Source: Cladocopium goreaui (taxonomy: Eukaryota > Sar > Dinophyceae > Suessiales > Symbiodiniaceae). From it: DNA of 64,000 nucleotides. This document shows, piece after piece, positions 36,520 to 49,302 of the stretch (its first letter is position 1; every line of letters starts with the position of its first letter). The position numbers and the translations under genes are program-made. The notes below the pieces were generated by a model that was given only the letters and a program-made list of their open reading frames with translations, searched no databases and had not been told where the DNA came from. The DNA is taken from the NCBI GenBank assembly GCA_947184155.2, contig CAMXCT020001480.1:639466-703465 (forward strand), read 5' to 3'.

Positions 36520-37258
36520 CAAAAGCCGTTGCTACACATTGACTCATGGGAAGTGCACAAGCTCACCAAAATGTGCACGCGCTTTGAAGCCATTGTAGTT
36601 GCAAGAGACGGTTAGCCTGATGATGGTCAGAATCTATGATTCAGGAGCTATAGCTTGTGTTGCGCATTCAAGATCATTAGATAATGGCGTGCATTAACAT
36701 ACGGGTTTTGCAAAGAAACTCTTCATATCCTTTCTTCACTGCTCTCAGATCTTACAGAAAAGCAAGTGGTTCCTCCTAAACTCCGCGACTACCTTTCAGA
36801 TGCTCCGGACATTGTGGCCTTTGTGCAGCTTTTCACGCGACAGCTCCAGTGGTTGTCAGGGTCACCGTGTTCCGCTTGGGCCGAACGCTGGCCGCAATGC
36901 TTTCAGCTGTACCAATCACAGAGATGGCTCTTCTGGAAGATTGCGATGTCCCAGCACGTTTTTCACCAATCCTTGGGTTTGATCTGGAGTTTGCGCATGT
37001 ACTGCTGGTTTGATCTTTTGGACACTTCCCACTCCTTGTTTCAACTCTTGCCTCAAACTCTGAAGTCATTCGCAAATGTTTCAGTATTTTGTGAAATTAC
37101 TTTCACTTCTACCAGTTTCTACAGCTGAAAAATTTGCGGGGCCATGTCCTAACAGTCCTAACACCACCTGCCTCAGGTTTCAAGCTGAGAATCTTCCGCG
37201 CCATGTCCTGGAGCTGTCACGTCTGCGTCATGCCCGAAGCACCGCCACTGGCCCAAAG
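36520..37258 (+). CDS. small plus-strand gene, unrecognised
   Basis: The first exon ends at 36,610 with HKLTKMCTRFEAIVVARD before a GT donor. The next begins at 36,749 after CTCTCAG with LTEKQVVPPKLRDYLSDAPD and IVAFVQLFTRQLQW. The 138-nt GT-AG intron joins the frames exactly through an Asp codon. The product then continues convincingly only in another frame, VTVFRLGRTLAAMLSAVPIT and PARFSPILGFDLEFAHV, with no room for an intron, so an indel is likely. A last exon, 37,177-37,258, follows CCTCAG and reads FQAENLPRHVLELSRLRHAR. I do not recognise the family. It is the only convincing plus-strand gene and lies between two microsatellite blocks. Confidence 0.5.
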
Positions 37259-37559
37259 TGGGTGGCAGCATTGTAAAATTTTGAAACGGTATTGAAATGT
37301 TGCATATGAGATCATTGGTATTACACGCACTCATTGGTATGTTGGAATGCATCAGCACACGGAGATGCTTATCTATATATATATAATGTGCGCGTGCGCA
37401 TGCTAGAAATATAGCAATGAATGGTTACAATTATTTACAGATGTAATGACATCATCAACATGAGTTCACACGAATTCGCATGTTGCCCGTATAGGTCCTT
37501 GAACTCTTCGAACGTGATCTCATCTATCGCAAAAAACGAATCTTCATCAATCCTCAGCC

Positions 37560-37928
37560 ACAGTGTATGTATATATATATATATATGCCTATCTATTTTG
37601 AAAAAAAATGTGCGTCTGTATGTATGTCTGTCTGTTGGTATGTATGTATGTATGCCTGTCTGCATGTATGTCTGTCTGTCTGTATGTATGTACGCCTGTA
37701 TGTATGTATGTCTGTATGTATGTATGTATGTATGTATGCATGTCTGCCTGTATGTCTGTATGTATCTATGTATGTCTGTATGTATGCATGTCTGTCTGTA
37801 TGTCTGTATGTATGTATGTCTGTATGTGTGTATGCATGTCTGTCTGGATGTCTGTATGTATGCATGTATGCATGCATGCATGCATGCAGGCTGTCTGTCT
37901 GTCTGTCTATTTTTCTATCTATATATGC

Positions 37929-37976
<48 letters not shown>

Positions 37977-38551
37977 ATGTATCTATCTATCCAGTGATCC
38001 ATCGATCCATCTATCCATCTATCCATCTGTGCATCTATCCATCTATCAATTTCTCCATCTATCCATCTATCCATTTTTATCTATGTATCTTTGTATCTAT
38101 GTATCCATGTATCTTTGTATGCATCTATGTATCTATCTAGCTAGCTATCTATTTATCTATCTATCTTTCCCTCTATCTTTCTATCTATCTATGTGTATGT
38201 GTTTGTGTCTGTGTCTGTGTTTGTGTTTGTGTTTGCGTGTGTGTGTCTGTATGTATGTATGTCTGTTGGTATGTATGTATGCCTGTCCGTATGTCTGTCT
38301 GTCTGTCTGTATGTACGTCTGTATGTATGTCTGTATGTATGTATGTATGTCTGTATGCATGTATGTATGCATGTCTGCCTGTATGTCTGTATGTATGTAT
38401 GTCTGTATGTATGCATGTCTGTCTGTATGTCTGTATGTATGTATGTCTGTATGTATGTATGTGTGTGTGTCTGTATGTATGTATGCATGCATGCATGCAT
38501 GCATGTCTGTCTGTCTGTCTGTCTGCCTGCCTGTCTGTCTGTCTGTCTGTC

Positions 38552-38592
<41 letters not shown>

Positions 38593-39640
38593 GTCTGTCT
38601 GTCTGTATGTCTGTCTGTGTGTATGTCTGTCTGTATGTATGTATGTACGTATGTACGTATGTACGTATGTACGTATGTACGTATGTACGTATGTACTTAT
38701 GTACGTAGGTACGTAGGTACGTATGTACGTACGTACGTACTATGTATGTATGTATGCATGCATGCATGCATGCATGCATTTATGTATGTATGTATGTATG
38801 TATGTCCGTCCAACCGTCCGTCCGTCCGTCCGTCCGTCCGTCTGTGTATGCATGCATGCATGGATGGATGGATGGATCTATGGATCTATGTATCTTTGGA
38901 CCTTTGTATCTAGGGATCTATCTATTTATCTATCTAGTATCTATCTAATCTATCTATCTGTCTGTCTTTCTTTCTATGTATCTATTTATATGTATCTATT
39001 TATCCATCTACCTCTCTCCATCGCCTTCTCAAGGAGTTCTACCCATATGTATCTATGTACCTATGACTGTACCTATGTACCTCTGTACCTATGTACCTAT
39101 GTAGCGATGTAGCTATGTAGCTATGTAGCTATGTATCTAGGTACCTATGTACCTATGTACCTCTGTACCTTTGTACCTATGTAGCGATGTAGCTATGTAG
39201 CTATGTAGCTATGTATCTATGTATCTATGTACCTATGTACCTCTGTACCTATGTACCTATGTAGCAATGTAGCTATGTAGCTATGTAGCTATGTATCTAT
39301 GTATCTATGTACCTATGTACCTCTGTACCTATCTATGTACCTATGTAGCGATGTAGCTATGTAGCTATGCAGCTATGTATCTATGTATCTATGTACCTAT
39401 GTACCTCTGTACCTATGTACCTATGTAGCGATGTAGCGATGTAGCTATGTAGCTATGTATCTATGTATCTATGTACCTATGTACCTCTGTACCTCTGTAC
39501 CTATGTACCGATGTAGCTATGTAGCTATGTAGCTATGTATCTATGTACCTATGTACCTCTGTACCTATGTACCTATGTAGCGATGTAGCGATGTAGCTAT
39601 GTAGCTATGTATCTATGTGTCCGTACCTATGTACGTATCT
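37560..39640. repeat. ~2 kb tetranucleotide microsatellite (GTAT/CTGT/CTAT/GTAC)
   Basis: Tracts of TGTA, TGTC, ATCT, TGTC again, TACG, CCGT and then a higher-order CTATGTAC/CTATGTAG pattern follow one another. From 39,050 to 39,600 a ~95-110 bp super-unit (ACCTATGTAC... GTAGCTATGTAGC...) recurs about six times. Frames stay open for up to 448 codons only because of the repeat. Confidence 0.95.
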
Positions 39641-39904
39641 ATGTATGTATGTACATATTTATCTGCTTATTTATGTGTATATATATAAATACATATATAA
39701 TCATCATATATATACTGTATCCCAAGGGATGTCGCATCCAAGCGTGGGTAACGATCAACTGCCACTAGAGTGGAATGCATCAAAAATGGATAGAGACCAG
39801 GGATGGGACCACAATCTGTCCAAACCTTATCAAACTTGGACCATTGGAAGGCAAAAAGAAGTCAGAACTTTGTTTGATGTCACAATCGTGAGAGCCCTGC
39901 CAAC

Positions 39905-39947
39905 CAGATACGCAAAGACCTCATCAGCACCCTCCTCGCCAACTGCC
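39905..39947 (-). CDS. candidate short exon
   Basis: After a CCTCCAG acceptor the minus strand reads AVGEEGADEVFAYLVG. It lies 3' of the kinase gene and could be the start of another gene. Weak evidence. Confidence 0.25.
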
Positions 39948-40140
39948 CTGGAGGAAAGGAAAACGTTCAGCGTCAAATCTCTGGAGTTCTTGGGTCAGTG
40001 AGGTCAACACCGTGGGTGTACAGAAACCTCGGAAATGTATCACGTTGACCATAGCACTGTAATCATCTGTCATCAATACGATATGTGATATCATGCATAT
40101 ATATATATCTATCTATCTATCTATTTATCTATTTATTTAT

Positions 40141-43100
40141 TCATTCATTTCCGTCATCAAGCCCTATCACATCTTCATGCCCACCTACAGTCTTCCTCTG
40201 CCTTATGAGGTCTTCTCTGGTGATGCAGCCGTTGGCTTCTGGATCCAGCCGGCGAAAGCAAGCTTCGAGCGCAGCTTCCTTGTGAAGAACATGACAGGAC
40301 ATGTCAGAGCAAAGACCCGGTGAAGGAAAGGAAGATTCGGGAAGATCAAACAGGCACCAAAGCTCCAGCAGTTTGTCCTCTACATTCTATCTTTGCATCA
40401 TCTTGCATCCCAGGCTATGTTACTAGCTCTCTTCAACTCAGCGGCTGAATCAAGAATACCAGGGCCGATGGTGGCCGCAAGCCATTCCTGGTAGCCTTGG
40501 CACTCAGCACAAAGCAGGGCACCCTGAAAGTCAAGTCCTTCAGCATCTTGCGGCAACTGCAACTGCAGGCCAAGGGGGCTGATGACTTTGTTGTGGTCAA
40601 TGTCGACAGCATTAAATAAATCTCGGATCAATTCTTCCTTGGTGATGACCGATGACCCTTCACAAGCACTCGCTAGTAGCAAGGATTGCTAGCGATTCAT
40701 GAAACTCTGGTGCGGAGGTCTGAGGCACTGACTGAGATTTGAACATCATGCCTCCTGCCAGCAAATGCACGTGTGGATATATGCTCATTAAATGAACTTA
40801 TTTGTATGCACTAAAAGTGGGGTTGCGAAGAACAAAATGCAAGAACATCTTTGCGCAAGAGAAGCTTCGAGCAAAATCCTGAACGGCTTTGCATGCACCA
40901 ACGAGGCAGAAGCCTCTTCCAAATCATCAATGGCTGCAATGCTTGTCGGACATGAACCCCCGTCCTGAAACCTTCGATCAGTTCTGACACGTTCAACACC
41001 CCTTGCCGCGAAGTGTCGAAGGCACGGAATGTCCTGGTCCATCTGCGATAGAAATCTTTTGGCACAAACAAATGCCTTGGACTATCTTGCCTGTCTTCCT
41101 TTTGAGTACTGGAGTCGAGCTTCCTATACTACGGATCCACAACTTGTACGGCAGGAAGGCACATGAAGGCACATGAAGGCACTATAAGACTCACATCTTC
41201 TCCTCCGGAGCAGGGCTAGCTTGGAATCTGGAGCGTGATCCGCAACCAGCGATACAATCTTCTTCTCCAGATCTGTCAGGTCTCCAAAGGTGCCTGAAGG
41301 CCGCACCGGTGCAGGTGCCACAGCTGCCACGACGGCCATGGGTGCAACGGGTGCAGCCCAGGCACGGAGGTTGTACAGCAGCGAACCGCGCTCCAAGAGC
41401 TCGGCCGAGGCTGAGATGGCAGGATCTGAGACGCACAGCCAGGGGTCCTCGTGAGCTGACACCACAATGTCTTTCAAAATTATGCATTTATATCATCATT
41501 TATATATATATATATGTGTGTGTGGTGTGCAGCGTACTGGAATTTATTGTAACTTATTCTGATTCTAATGTATTGTAACTTGTGACATCGTTATTGGTAC
41601 TTGTGTGCGTGTGCGGGGGCAAAGGTGATATGGAACCTGCTCACAAAGATAGGTTGGCTGCTGATGGTACCAGGGGTTGAAGTTGTCTTGGGCAATTTAT
41701 ATAATCTTGGCTCATCTCTGTGCATCTCTGTGCATCTCTGTGCATCTCTGTGCATCTCTGTGCATCTCTGATTAAAAGAAGGGCCATCCTACCCAGAGTG
41801 ACACATTTCGTGTCTGCAGAGTGCAAGTGTTTTGCAACGGCCTCTAGGATGCTGCAGGCATGACAACGCTCTTCAGGCTGGTACACCAGAACCTGCCACA
41901 ACATACAAGAGTGCCAAGATGAAAATGTGATGATGATATGATGAGATGATGATGAGATGATGATGAGATGATGATGAGATGATGGGTATGGGACAATGAA
42001 GCAAAAACGTCTCAGTTTCAAAATCTGAGCATGCGTGAAAAGCACCGCAGGCAGTTGACAGTGTTTGAGTCATTGTCCATCCTTTCCGAGCATGTGACGT
42101 ACTTCAACTATGCTATCCTATCCCACCTTGTCCAGAATCGGGGCTACTGCCAAATAGTCAGGAATGAGGGATCGATTCCACGGCACCTGGTCTCTGAAGG
42201 CATTATACCTGAGGTGAAGCCGAACATAGTCCCATGATGTCCCATAGTCTCACGATCTTGCCAACCATTCTGATGCATCTCCAGCTTGGGCATTACATAT
42301 CATTACATCACTGTTGAGAAAGAAATCGAATGCAGCCATGGATCAGCGCGATCCACTTGACGTCAAATTCCCGACCTTCATCTTGATCCAAGCAAGGATG
42401 CTGCAGAGAGCCCGACCTGAGAGCGATCCAGCATGGAGATGATCATCAAACCCATCAACTTGCTCTCCTTGCCCTTGCCCTCATTGCCCTGGTTCCAGCC
42501 GAAGCAGCTGCAGAGCTGTCATCATCCACATCAAAATCACGCCCAGTGCCCACACATCTGTCTGCTGATCCAACTCCACATTCACGTTCGTGAAGGTCTC
42601 CGGAGCCATAAAGACCTAGAAATAGGGACCAAATTGTCAGGTAGCATCAAAAATTTGGTAGATTATGGCAGATTATGATAGTTTAATGTGTTTAATAATG
42701 ACAATGATCAATAATATTCAATAATTGATCCCTGAAGTTTGCACCAAGAATGGTAGATTGTGGTAGATTCGGCAGTCAGGTTCAGAGGATAATTGATTCG
42801 GTGAGTCACGACTCCTTCAAAAATTAGCTACCAAAACTGAAAGTGCCTATGAGGCAACTCTCTTAGCTGGCGAACCAATGCATCATGCCTGATAGGCAAA
42901 AATATCCTTCAATACAATCTGTCAGGTCTCTCAAGAAGTACCCATGAAGCAACAATCATCTAAGATCGTGCACTTTGGCAATCCTCATGCTGCCACCAAA
43001 GGACCATGGTGCCCACAGCCAAAGGAGCCTCAAGGCCCACAATAAAGCTCGTCCCTCGAGTCCCTCAAGCTTGGTAGCTTGATTTATGCATTGCTGGCAG

Positions 43101-44830
43101 TGAATATGGTAAATCACGGTATATAAATCCATGTTTGAACAAGGCCTTACCTTCCACCTTTCTCCAAACAAAGGGACGTCTTCGTCAGTCTTCAAGGAAG
43201 CCAAGCCGAAGTCAATCAGCCTCACATGTGGCCAGTGTCCAGTGTAGCTAAACTGAACCCATTCTTATTCACGGCCGTGAAGGAAGAGATATTTCAGCCA
43301 ACAGGCTCTCATGCAAAAAAGAACAGGGGTACCATGGGGTACAGTACCCATGATGCTCATAGAATTTCACAGGTATTCACTTCATTTCACTTCCATTCCA
43401 ACGAATTGTGATTGCCAACCCCGCGTCACCCCACCCCGAGGGAAAGAATCGCAGTGATATACAAACGAGATGACAATCAAGCACATTGAATTTTGCAGGT
43501 TCCCCAGCATGCTGCTGACTCAATCAAAGGCTTCTGCTCACACTAAACTATTTCAGGCTTCCATGCACTCCACCGCGGCATGTGTATATATATATATATA
43601 TATCAATACCCAGCAAATGCCCTCAATCTTGTCACCTGACAGTGCCGTGCTCCGTGCAATCGGCCAGGAGGATGTTCTCTGGCTTCCTCAGTAAGGACTG
43701 GGTGAAAGCAGTGCAGCAAGATATTCCATCCATCGGAGCGCTTACGCTATGCAAATGTGGCGATTCCCATTTGGAACTCAAGCTTCACATCCTCCCACCA
43801 GTGATTCAGAATCGAACCTAACCAGGACTTCGAAACCGCTCCTGCAGCATTCCAAGGTTCAAATCACGGTGTACAACCGGAGGCTCCATGCCATGCAGGT
43901 AGCTGATGGCATATGAAATCTCTCTGAAGTGCCTCAGCATGTCACCCAACACACTACTTGCTGCAGAAGCATCAGGCCAGCTTGACCTTCTCTTGCGCAT
44001 GCTCCACTGGAAGTGGACATAGCTCTACAACACAGGTGATAGCTATGAGATAAGCACAGCAGGACCCGAGCGCAGCAGGACCCGCACTGTGTGCAGGGCC
44101 AACACTATGGCAAACAACAAACGGGGCCCCGACCAGAGGGTGAAAAGAAACTAACGTTTGTGAGAACCTGATGGGTTTGCACCTGGCTTCAAAGTTGAGG
44201 GGCTTCAACTTCAAATGCCTTGGATGTTCTTTAAATGGGCGAGATTTGAACAAGGAACCGGCGAAACTTGGGTAGCTTCTCTCGCCGAAGCTCGTCTGAT
44301 TGCTTGCATACATCCTGGAAGCTGGGATACTGGGATGACTTGCATTGACTTGTCGAAGAAAACTCAGAACCAAAAGAATCCAAGAGAAACATGTCACGTG
44401 GGCTCTCATATCCGTCCTCCAAGATGGATTGTAGAGAAGGCCCAGAGCATAGCTCCATGACGAAGAAAATGCCTTTACAAAGATCCTCAAACCATTCTCG
44501 AAACCTTGGGCTCAAGTGCTTAAAGAACTTGATCCAAGGTCAAGTGAAAGGGCAAATAGCGCTCGAAGACATTCATTACTCCTAATTTGAAAAAATAGAA
44601 ACCAGATGAAGTTTGGCCTCACGCAGATTCTGACCGCATGATTGCTAGAGCTTCAGTGGAGTTGTTTTCTTTGTTGCTTATTTGACTTGCCCGCTTGCAG
44701 CATAGTAGCTTGATAATAAATGGGTTGTCAAGAACCAAGAGCAACTTTAGCTCTTTCCGAATGGCCTGTTCAGCCGCACGGTTTCGGAAGAAACCATGCC
44801 TTGGTGACAAGTGCACATCTTTGGAATCTT
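40141..44830 (-). CDS. calcium-dependent protein kinase (CDPK-like), 5' end missing
   Basis: At least ten exons read in order from high to low coordinates: alpha-C helix QAIRKELKLLLVLDNPFIIK (about 44,690-44,830); hinge IFFVMELCSGPSLQSIL (from 44,504); catalytic loop YLHGMEPPVVHRDL (43,861-43,960); KPENILLADC (43,636-43,686); RLIDFGLASLKTDEDV (43,151-43,252); FMAPETF and DVWALGVIL (about 42,516-42,615); an extra C-lobe exon (42,127-42,208); VLVYQPEERCHACSILEA (41,842-41,892); HEDPWL (about 41,200-41,456); an EF-hand AFDTSRQGVLNVSEL (~41,000); a second EF-hand split by an 84-nt intron, DIDHNKVIS plus YQEWLAATI; and a third, RLDPEANGCITREDL (40,141-40,278), before a stop. CDPKs couple calcium to Ser/Thr phosphorylation. 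HRD, DFG and APE are intact. The glycine loop and beta-3 lysine exons were not found. Splicing uses GT, GC and GA donors. Confidence 0.85.
41702..41770. repeat. 10-bp tandem repeat CATCTCTGTG
   Basis: About six copies lie in an intron of the kinase gene. A (GATGATGA)n tract at ~41,930-41,985 is also intronic. Confidence 0.85.
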
Positions 44831-45494
44831 TGGATCTCAGATGCTATGTGGAGAAAAAACATCCCGATCTCATGCCGACCAAGGATGACCAAGGTACCAA
44901 ATCTTCCGCCACTTGATCCTCGGCCGAAAGATCTGAAAGCTTAGGTCCAAATCACTGGAGACCAGGCAGTGCGGGCTGCTGATGTTTGTTACATGCAACT
45001 GCTCCAACTGCTCCATTCTCTGGCATTTCAATCTGGCTCTTGGCAATGCTCATTCTCAGATCTTTCATGTTCTCCAAGCCGCGCGGAAGAATCCCATACA
45101 ACACCCGCAACAACAGCACATCTATTATTCAAATATGAGGGATGCCTTAAGGGTATACGCCCCTCAACATACCTCAGAATAATAACATATTATTCTGGCA
45201 ATACTTGACTTAAAAAAAATAAATTATTCCAAGAACTCAATGAGATATATGGGAATTGGGAATAATATTTGACAAAATGATACCCCTATATTTTTTTCCT
45301 AGCAAAACCTAAGCAATCGTAAGCAGCTGTGGGCAAACGGCCGAAAAAGGTTTCCGTCCTTGCAGGGCCGGGGCACAACTTTAAACATAATAAGATAGGA
45401 TCAAGAAGAGCCAGCATATATCTTCAAATGTTTGCCTTCTCAGCAACCCACTGGTTGAACATGGTTTCTTTGATTTTGGATGTTTCCCGTTTCT

Positions 45495-45765
45495 GAGCTA
45501 GTTTGGTGGTTGTGGCCCTAGTGGGAATGAGCGAGAAAGGGAAAATGTTTGGTTTTCACTGTTTTTTTTTGCCAATTTCTGGACTAGTGACTAGTTTTGT
45601 GATTGTAGCAGCTGCCCACTTGGGTTTTTGAGGGGTGCCAGGCATCTCTAATACCCCTAGAATAATTTCTCCCCTGGAAAGCCCACAAAATGGCATTCAA
45701 CCTGGCTCTCTCCTAGAAGTTTTCCCAACCTTGCGTACGTCCCCCTATTTCTTCCCTGTTCCTTT
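45495..45765. repeat. flanking repeat B, left copy
   Basis: The motifs GCTGCCCACTTGGGTTTTTG, CCAGGCATCTCTAATACCCC and CCCCCTATTTCTTCC recur in the same orientation at 51,481-51,745, at an estimated 80-85% similarity by eye. On this side B precedes repeat A; on the other side it follows A. Confidence 0.7.
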
Positions 45766-46277
45766 CATGATGAAAGAAACATTTTCAAAAACATATAGTG
45801 AGAGGTACAAGATACATTCTGTACCATTCTACCGGGGTTTCGTCAAGACTATCACTGCTGCGCGTCCACAGACCGTGCGTGGAACAATATGGGACAATAC
45901 TCATCAGGTACCAGCACTTTGCGCAACACAGGTCAAATCTCGGGCTGGCACGACCCCAGAAGAATAAAGACAACTAAGACGTTGCAGAAGGTATCGCGGC
46001 AGATCATCAGCCACAAACATCAAAAACCCGAGATGCCGCGGCACGTCATCTGCGACAAGCGAATATACCAAATATAAATAAATGTATATATTATATATAT
46101 ATAAATAATTAAAAATACATACAGCATAGACACAATAATGCTAATAGACTAATAGATGAACGGCGCAAAATAGATGCGACCAAGCCCCTGAGGATAGCAC
46201 CTGGCAGGCAAAGTGCGACATCATGAAAAACAAAAAAAAAAAGGTTGGTGGGAGCCAAACCCCTCAGCCAACCGTCC
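45766..46277. repeat. terminal direct repeat A (pLTR-like), left
   Basis: It runs from CATGATGAAAGAAACATTTT to CCAACCGTCCCCCTG and is near-identical to 51,037-51,480, except that it holds an 82-nt segment (45,850-45,931, ending CAACACAG) absent from the right copy. Confidence 0.85.
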
Positions 46278-46307
46278 CCCTGTATTGAACACATTTTACT
46301 TATGCCA

Positions 46308-49260
46308 TCAGGAGGCCACGTTCAGAACATTCAAACGCGACAGGGAGCCCTCAAATCGCAAAATAGCAACACTTACATCATCAAAAAGAGTGGATATTGG
46401 GAACAGCGCACCCTTCGGCACCCAAGTACGTGCCCAAGCCATGGCATTCTGCTTAACAAAGTGCCATGGAAAATTTGCCCGAAGAACCAACGCCACAAGC
46501 ACTTCCCATAGTGCCGCTCTAAACACCTGGCGTGAATTGGAAAAATACCAGCATCTACACAAAAGCCCTCGCACAGTAGTCTTGAACAGCTGCGGGGGCC
46601 CCCAAGACTGCCAAGGCTTGAGTGGAAAATTATCCAATTCATCATAGCAGTGAGCAGCCCACGGGTCTGGCATGCGAGGTTGCAGTGAGATCTGTGCACC
46701 ATCCCACACAAACTGCAAACCGGTAAAAATGCCAGCATCTGCCTCCTCGAGAGACATGGTTCCAACCTGAAAGCGACTCCGCCATTGCGTCCAAGCCCAT
46801 GACTGCACAAACTCTGGTCCAACACCAGAAGAGGACTTCCACGCAAAAAACTGACGCAAATCGTCCCGATAAGAGACGTCCAAAAGTAAAAAGTTGCATC
46901 CGGAAAGGTGCAACAAAGTACATTTAGTGTTTGGTATCGGGACACTTTCAGCAGCCCTGGGCACATCGTGGACCTCACGATGCCACTTCCATAGGCGCAA
47001 CAGCGCGGAGCTCAGAGCATCTCCCTGAGGAGCCCCGTGCTGCTCGCGGCCTAGCCAACCACCGATGCTGACATGGTTTGTGCCTGCTAAGGCGCAAAGA
47101 ACGATGCGAATGGAGACAAAATCTAAACAAGTCCACCCAGGGTCATCACATCGACCAAGGATGCCACGACAACCAAGCCGCTTATGAGGGACGCCCGCAA
47201 AACGTGCTGCGCCTCCTAATAACCAGCGAAATCATCCCACATGTCAGCAAAATGCTCACAGGGCAAGTGCCTAAAACAATCAGTCATGTCAGCCGCAAAC
47301 GCACAACCAATATCAAATTGATAGCGCCGCACTTGGGAATTGAAATCAGAAACTAAAGAAACAATTTCACCCATGGAGAGATAATCACTCCACAGGTGCG
47401 TAGGAAAAGCATCCAAAAGAACATCTAGAGCACGGGAGACAAGCGAGTGAAGCCCACAACAAGGTGTGAAATGCTTATTTACAATGAGCCTCCATTTCAG
47501 TCCGGGGCATTTCCACTTCGGGAGGAACGACACGGTTGCAATGTTCCATAGCTTCTTGGAAACTACGGAGTGCAGAGCAGGCCGCAAATGGTCGGGGAGA
47601 CCGGGTATGTGGGCCATTTCACCCAAAACATGCCACCGGGAGCCAACATCGCTCTTTGACCAAGCAAAATTAGCTTCAGGGCTCTGGTGATGCAAGAAAT
47701 CCAGCAACTTACAAGCATGCTCAAACACCAATTTTGGGCAAAAGCCCCAAGAGAAGAAAGGTTATGATCAAAAACAGAAGCAAAAAGACCATGCGATTTC
47801 AACCAGGCACGCGCAGCTTCTGCGTGCGCCCAGGTGATAGGGACCTTCAAATCTTTGACATGGAGGGCCCAAAGCTGAGAAACACAAGTCTGAATGGCAT
47901 CAACTGCACAAGCATCACTGATAGACACACGGCATCTGTCGCGGAGACGCCGGAAACATTTACGAATAGCGCTAACAACATCCTCATATCGAGGAGGGAG
48001 GCAAATGGTAGCAGGCCACCTAGCCAGGTGTTGAAGCTGTTCAGGCCAAGGCACACAACCCTGCGAAGAAGCAATGTGCTCACAGCCTTCAAAAGAAACA
48101 ACAGGCCAGCCAGGGTATTTTGACCGCACCGCCTCACAAGGGCACGAGGGACACCTCCCTCCTCAAGCGCTTTGCGCAGTAAAGATGTGTCAGACAAAAT
48201 AGAAGCCAGCGATGGCGAGGCCGACCAGGAAACAAAACATTTTGCATGCCGCGCAACAGGCACCCAAAGCCCTCTCTGACGCCACGCAGAAAGAAGCCCA
48301 CAAATTGCTGTACGAACAACAGATTGTGCCTGAACAGACCCGACCCAAGGGACTGAAAACACAACCGAGGACACAAAAGGGCAAAGATCCCGCCGTTTTT
48401 TGGAGATCACGCCAAGTAAACGAAGGCCTCTTTTCCGACGCCAACCTTCTTCACATTGGTCGATGCGACGGGCCACATATGCCCAAGCTCCCGGACTCAA
48501 ATTCCAGGCTGCAAGGGCGGACGCATTGGAATGCTCAAAACGGTGGCCTGCCAATGCCGAAGCAATTTTCTTCAAACCATCACGCCACTCTTTTCGAATG
48601 AGCCCCAAAGACATAGGAACATTCTTTTGTGGGAAACCATCCTGTGGAGGGCGGAGTCTACACAGAGGACGATGAGAATCAAAAATGCGCATCCCGGGCA
48701 ATTGCCGTTGCTTTCCTCTTTGCAGCAAGCTGTACACTCTCGGAGGGTTCAAAGTGCCAATCGAATGGCAAAGTGCACTTTCTGCCATCAACCTCTCGCC
48801 CGTATCGGCAGAAGCGGCGCAGACCGGAACCATCATTAAAAAACTAAGGGCGGCAAGCAACTGAGGCCCTTGGGAACAGTTGCGCCGGACAACCTTATAG
48901 AATGGTTGCTGGGTCGCACCATCATGGGCAATGATACGAAGAAAATGCTCAACCATGCGACGACGAAAAAGGATGGTTTCACCAACGTAAAACAAAGGCC
49001 CATGACATGAACACTGTACAGGGTACGGAAAAATGACATACAAACATGGTGCCTGTTCAAGGCGCTGCCATCCAAACACCCACGGATCAGTTCCAAACAA
49101 ACGCAACAAACGCAGATTTCTCTTAGAGGGAACCGTTTGCAAAAGCATCAGCCAAAGGCTCCCTACAAGATTGAGCAACAGAAACTGATCATTCCAAGAA
49201 CGGCGTGAAACTAGAAAACACGAAACCGCAGAAGCAGGATGACATCTAGGGCAGCTCTCA
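46308..49260 (-). pseudogene. ORF2 of the Penelope-like element: zinc finger, GIY-YIG nuclease, reverse transcriptase (frameshifted)
   Basis: N-terminal CLESCPRCHPASAVSC suggests a Cys/His zinc finger. A GIY-YIG domain follows: LYVIFPYP, FYVGETILFRRRMVEH and, with the catalytic Glu context, ERLMAES then IGTLNPPRVY. The RT fingers show KWRLIVNKHF. Motif A is AADMTDCFRHLP, motif B REQHGAPQGDALSS, motif C (YxDD) SYRDDLRQFF, and a GLQFVW block follows. The protein runs through different frames, with shifts near 48,135, 47,745 and 47,225. No clear ATG opens the frame: ORF1 ends in GCATGA immediately upstream, so translation by reinitiation or frameshift from ORF1 is possible. The catalytic YRDD and GIY-YIG residues are still readable, so decay seems recent. 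Confidence 0.75.
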
Positions 49261-49302
49261 AGGCAGCACTCAGTTCAGGATCTCCCGGGATCAAGCGAAG
49301 TC

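Noticed and set aside
37567..38913. 448-codon Cys/Tyr/Val frame and its antisense His/Thr frame
   Set aside because: Entirely within tetranucleotide microsatellite.
43840..43880. tRNA-like GGTTCAAATCA T-loop motif
   Set aside because: No matching acceptor or anticodon arms, and it lies at the border of the kinase HRD exon.
47734..48839. Plus-strand ORFs of 127-129 codons
   Set aside because: Antisense to the retroelement ORF2.
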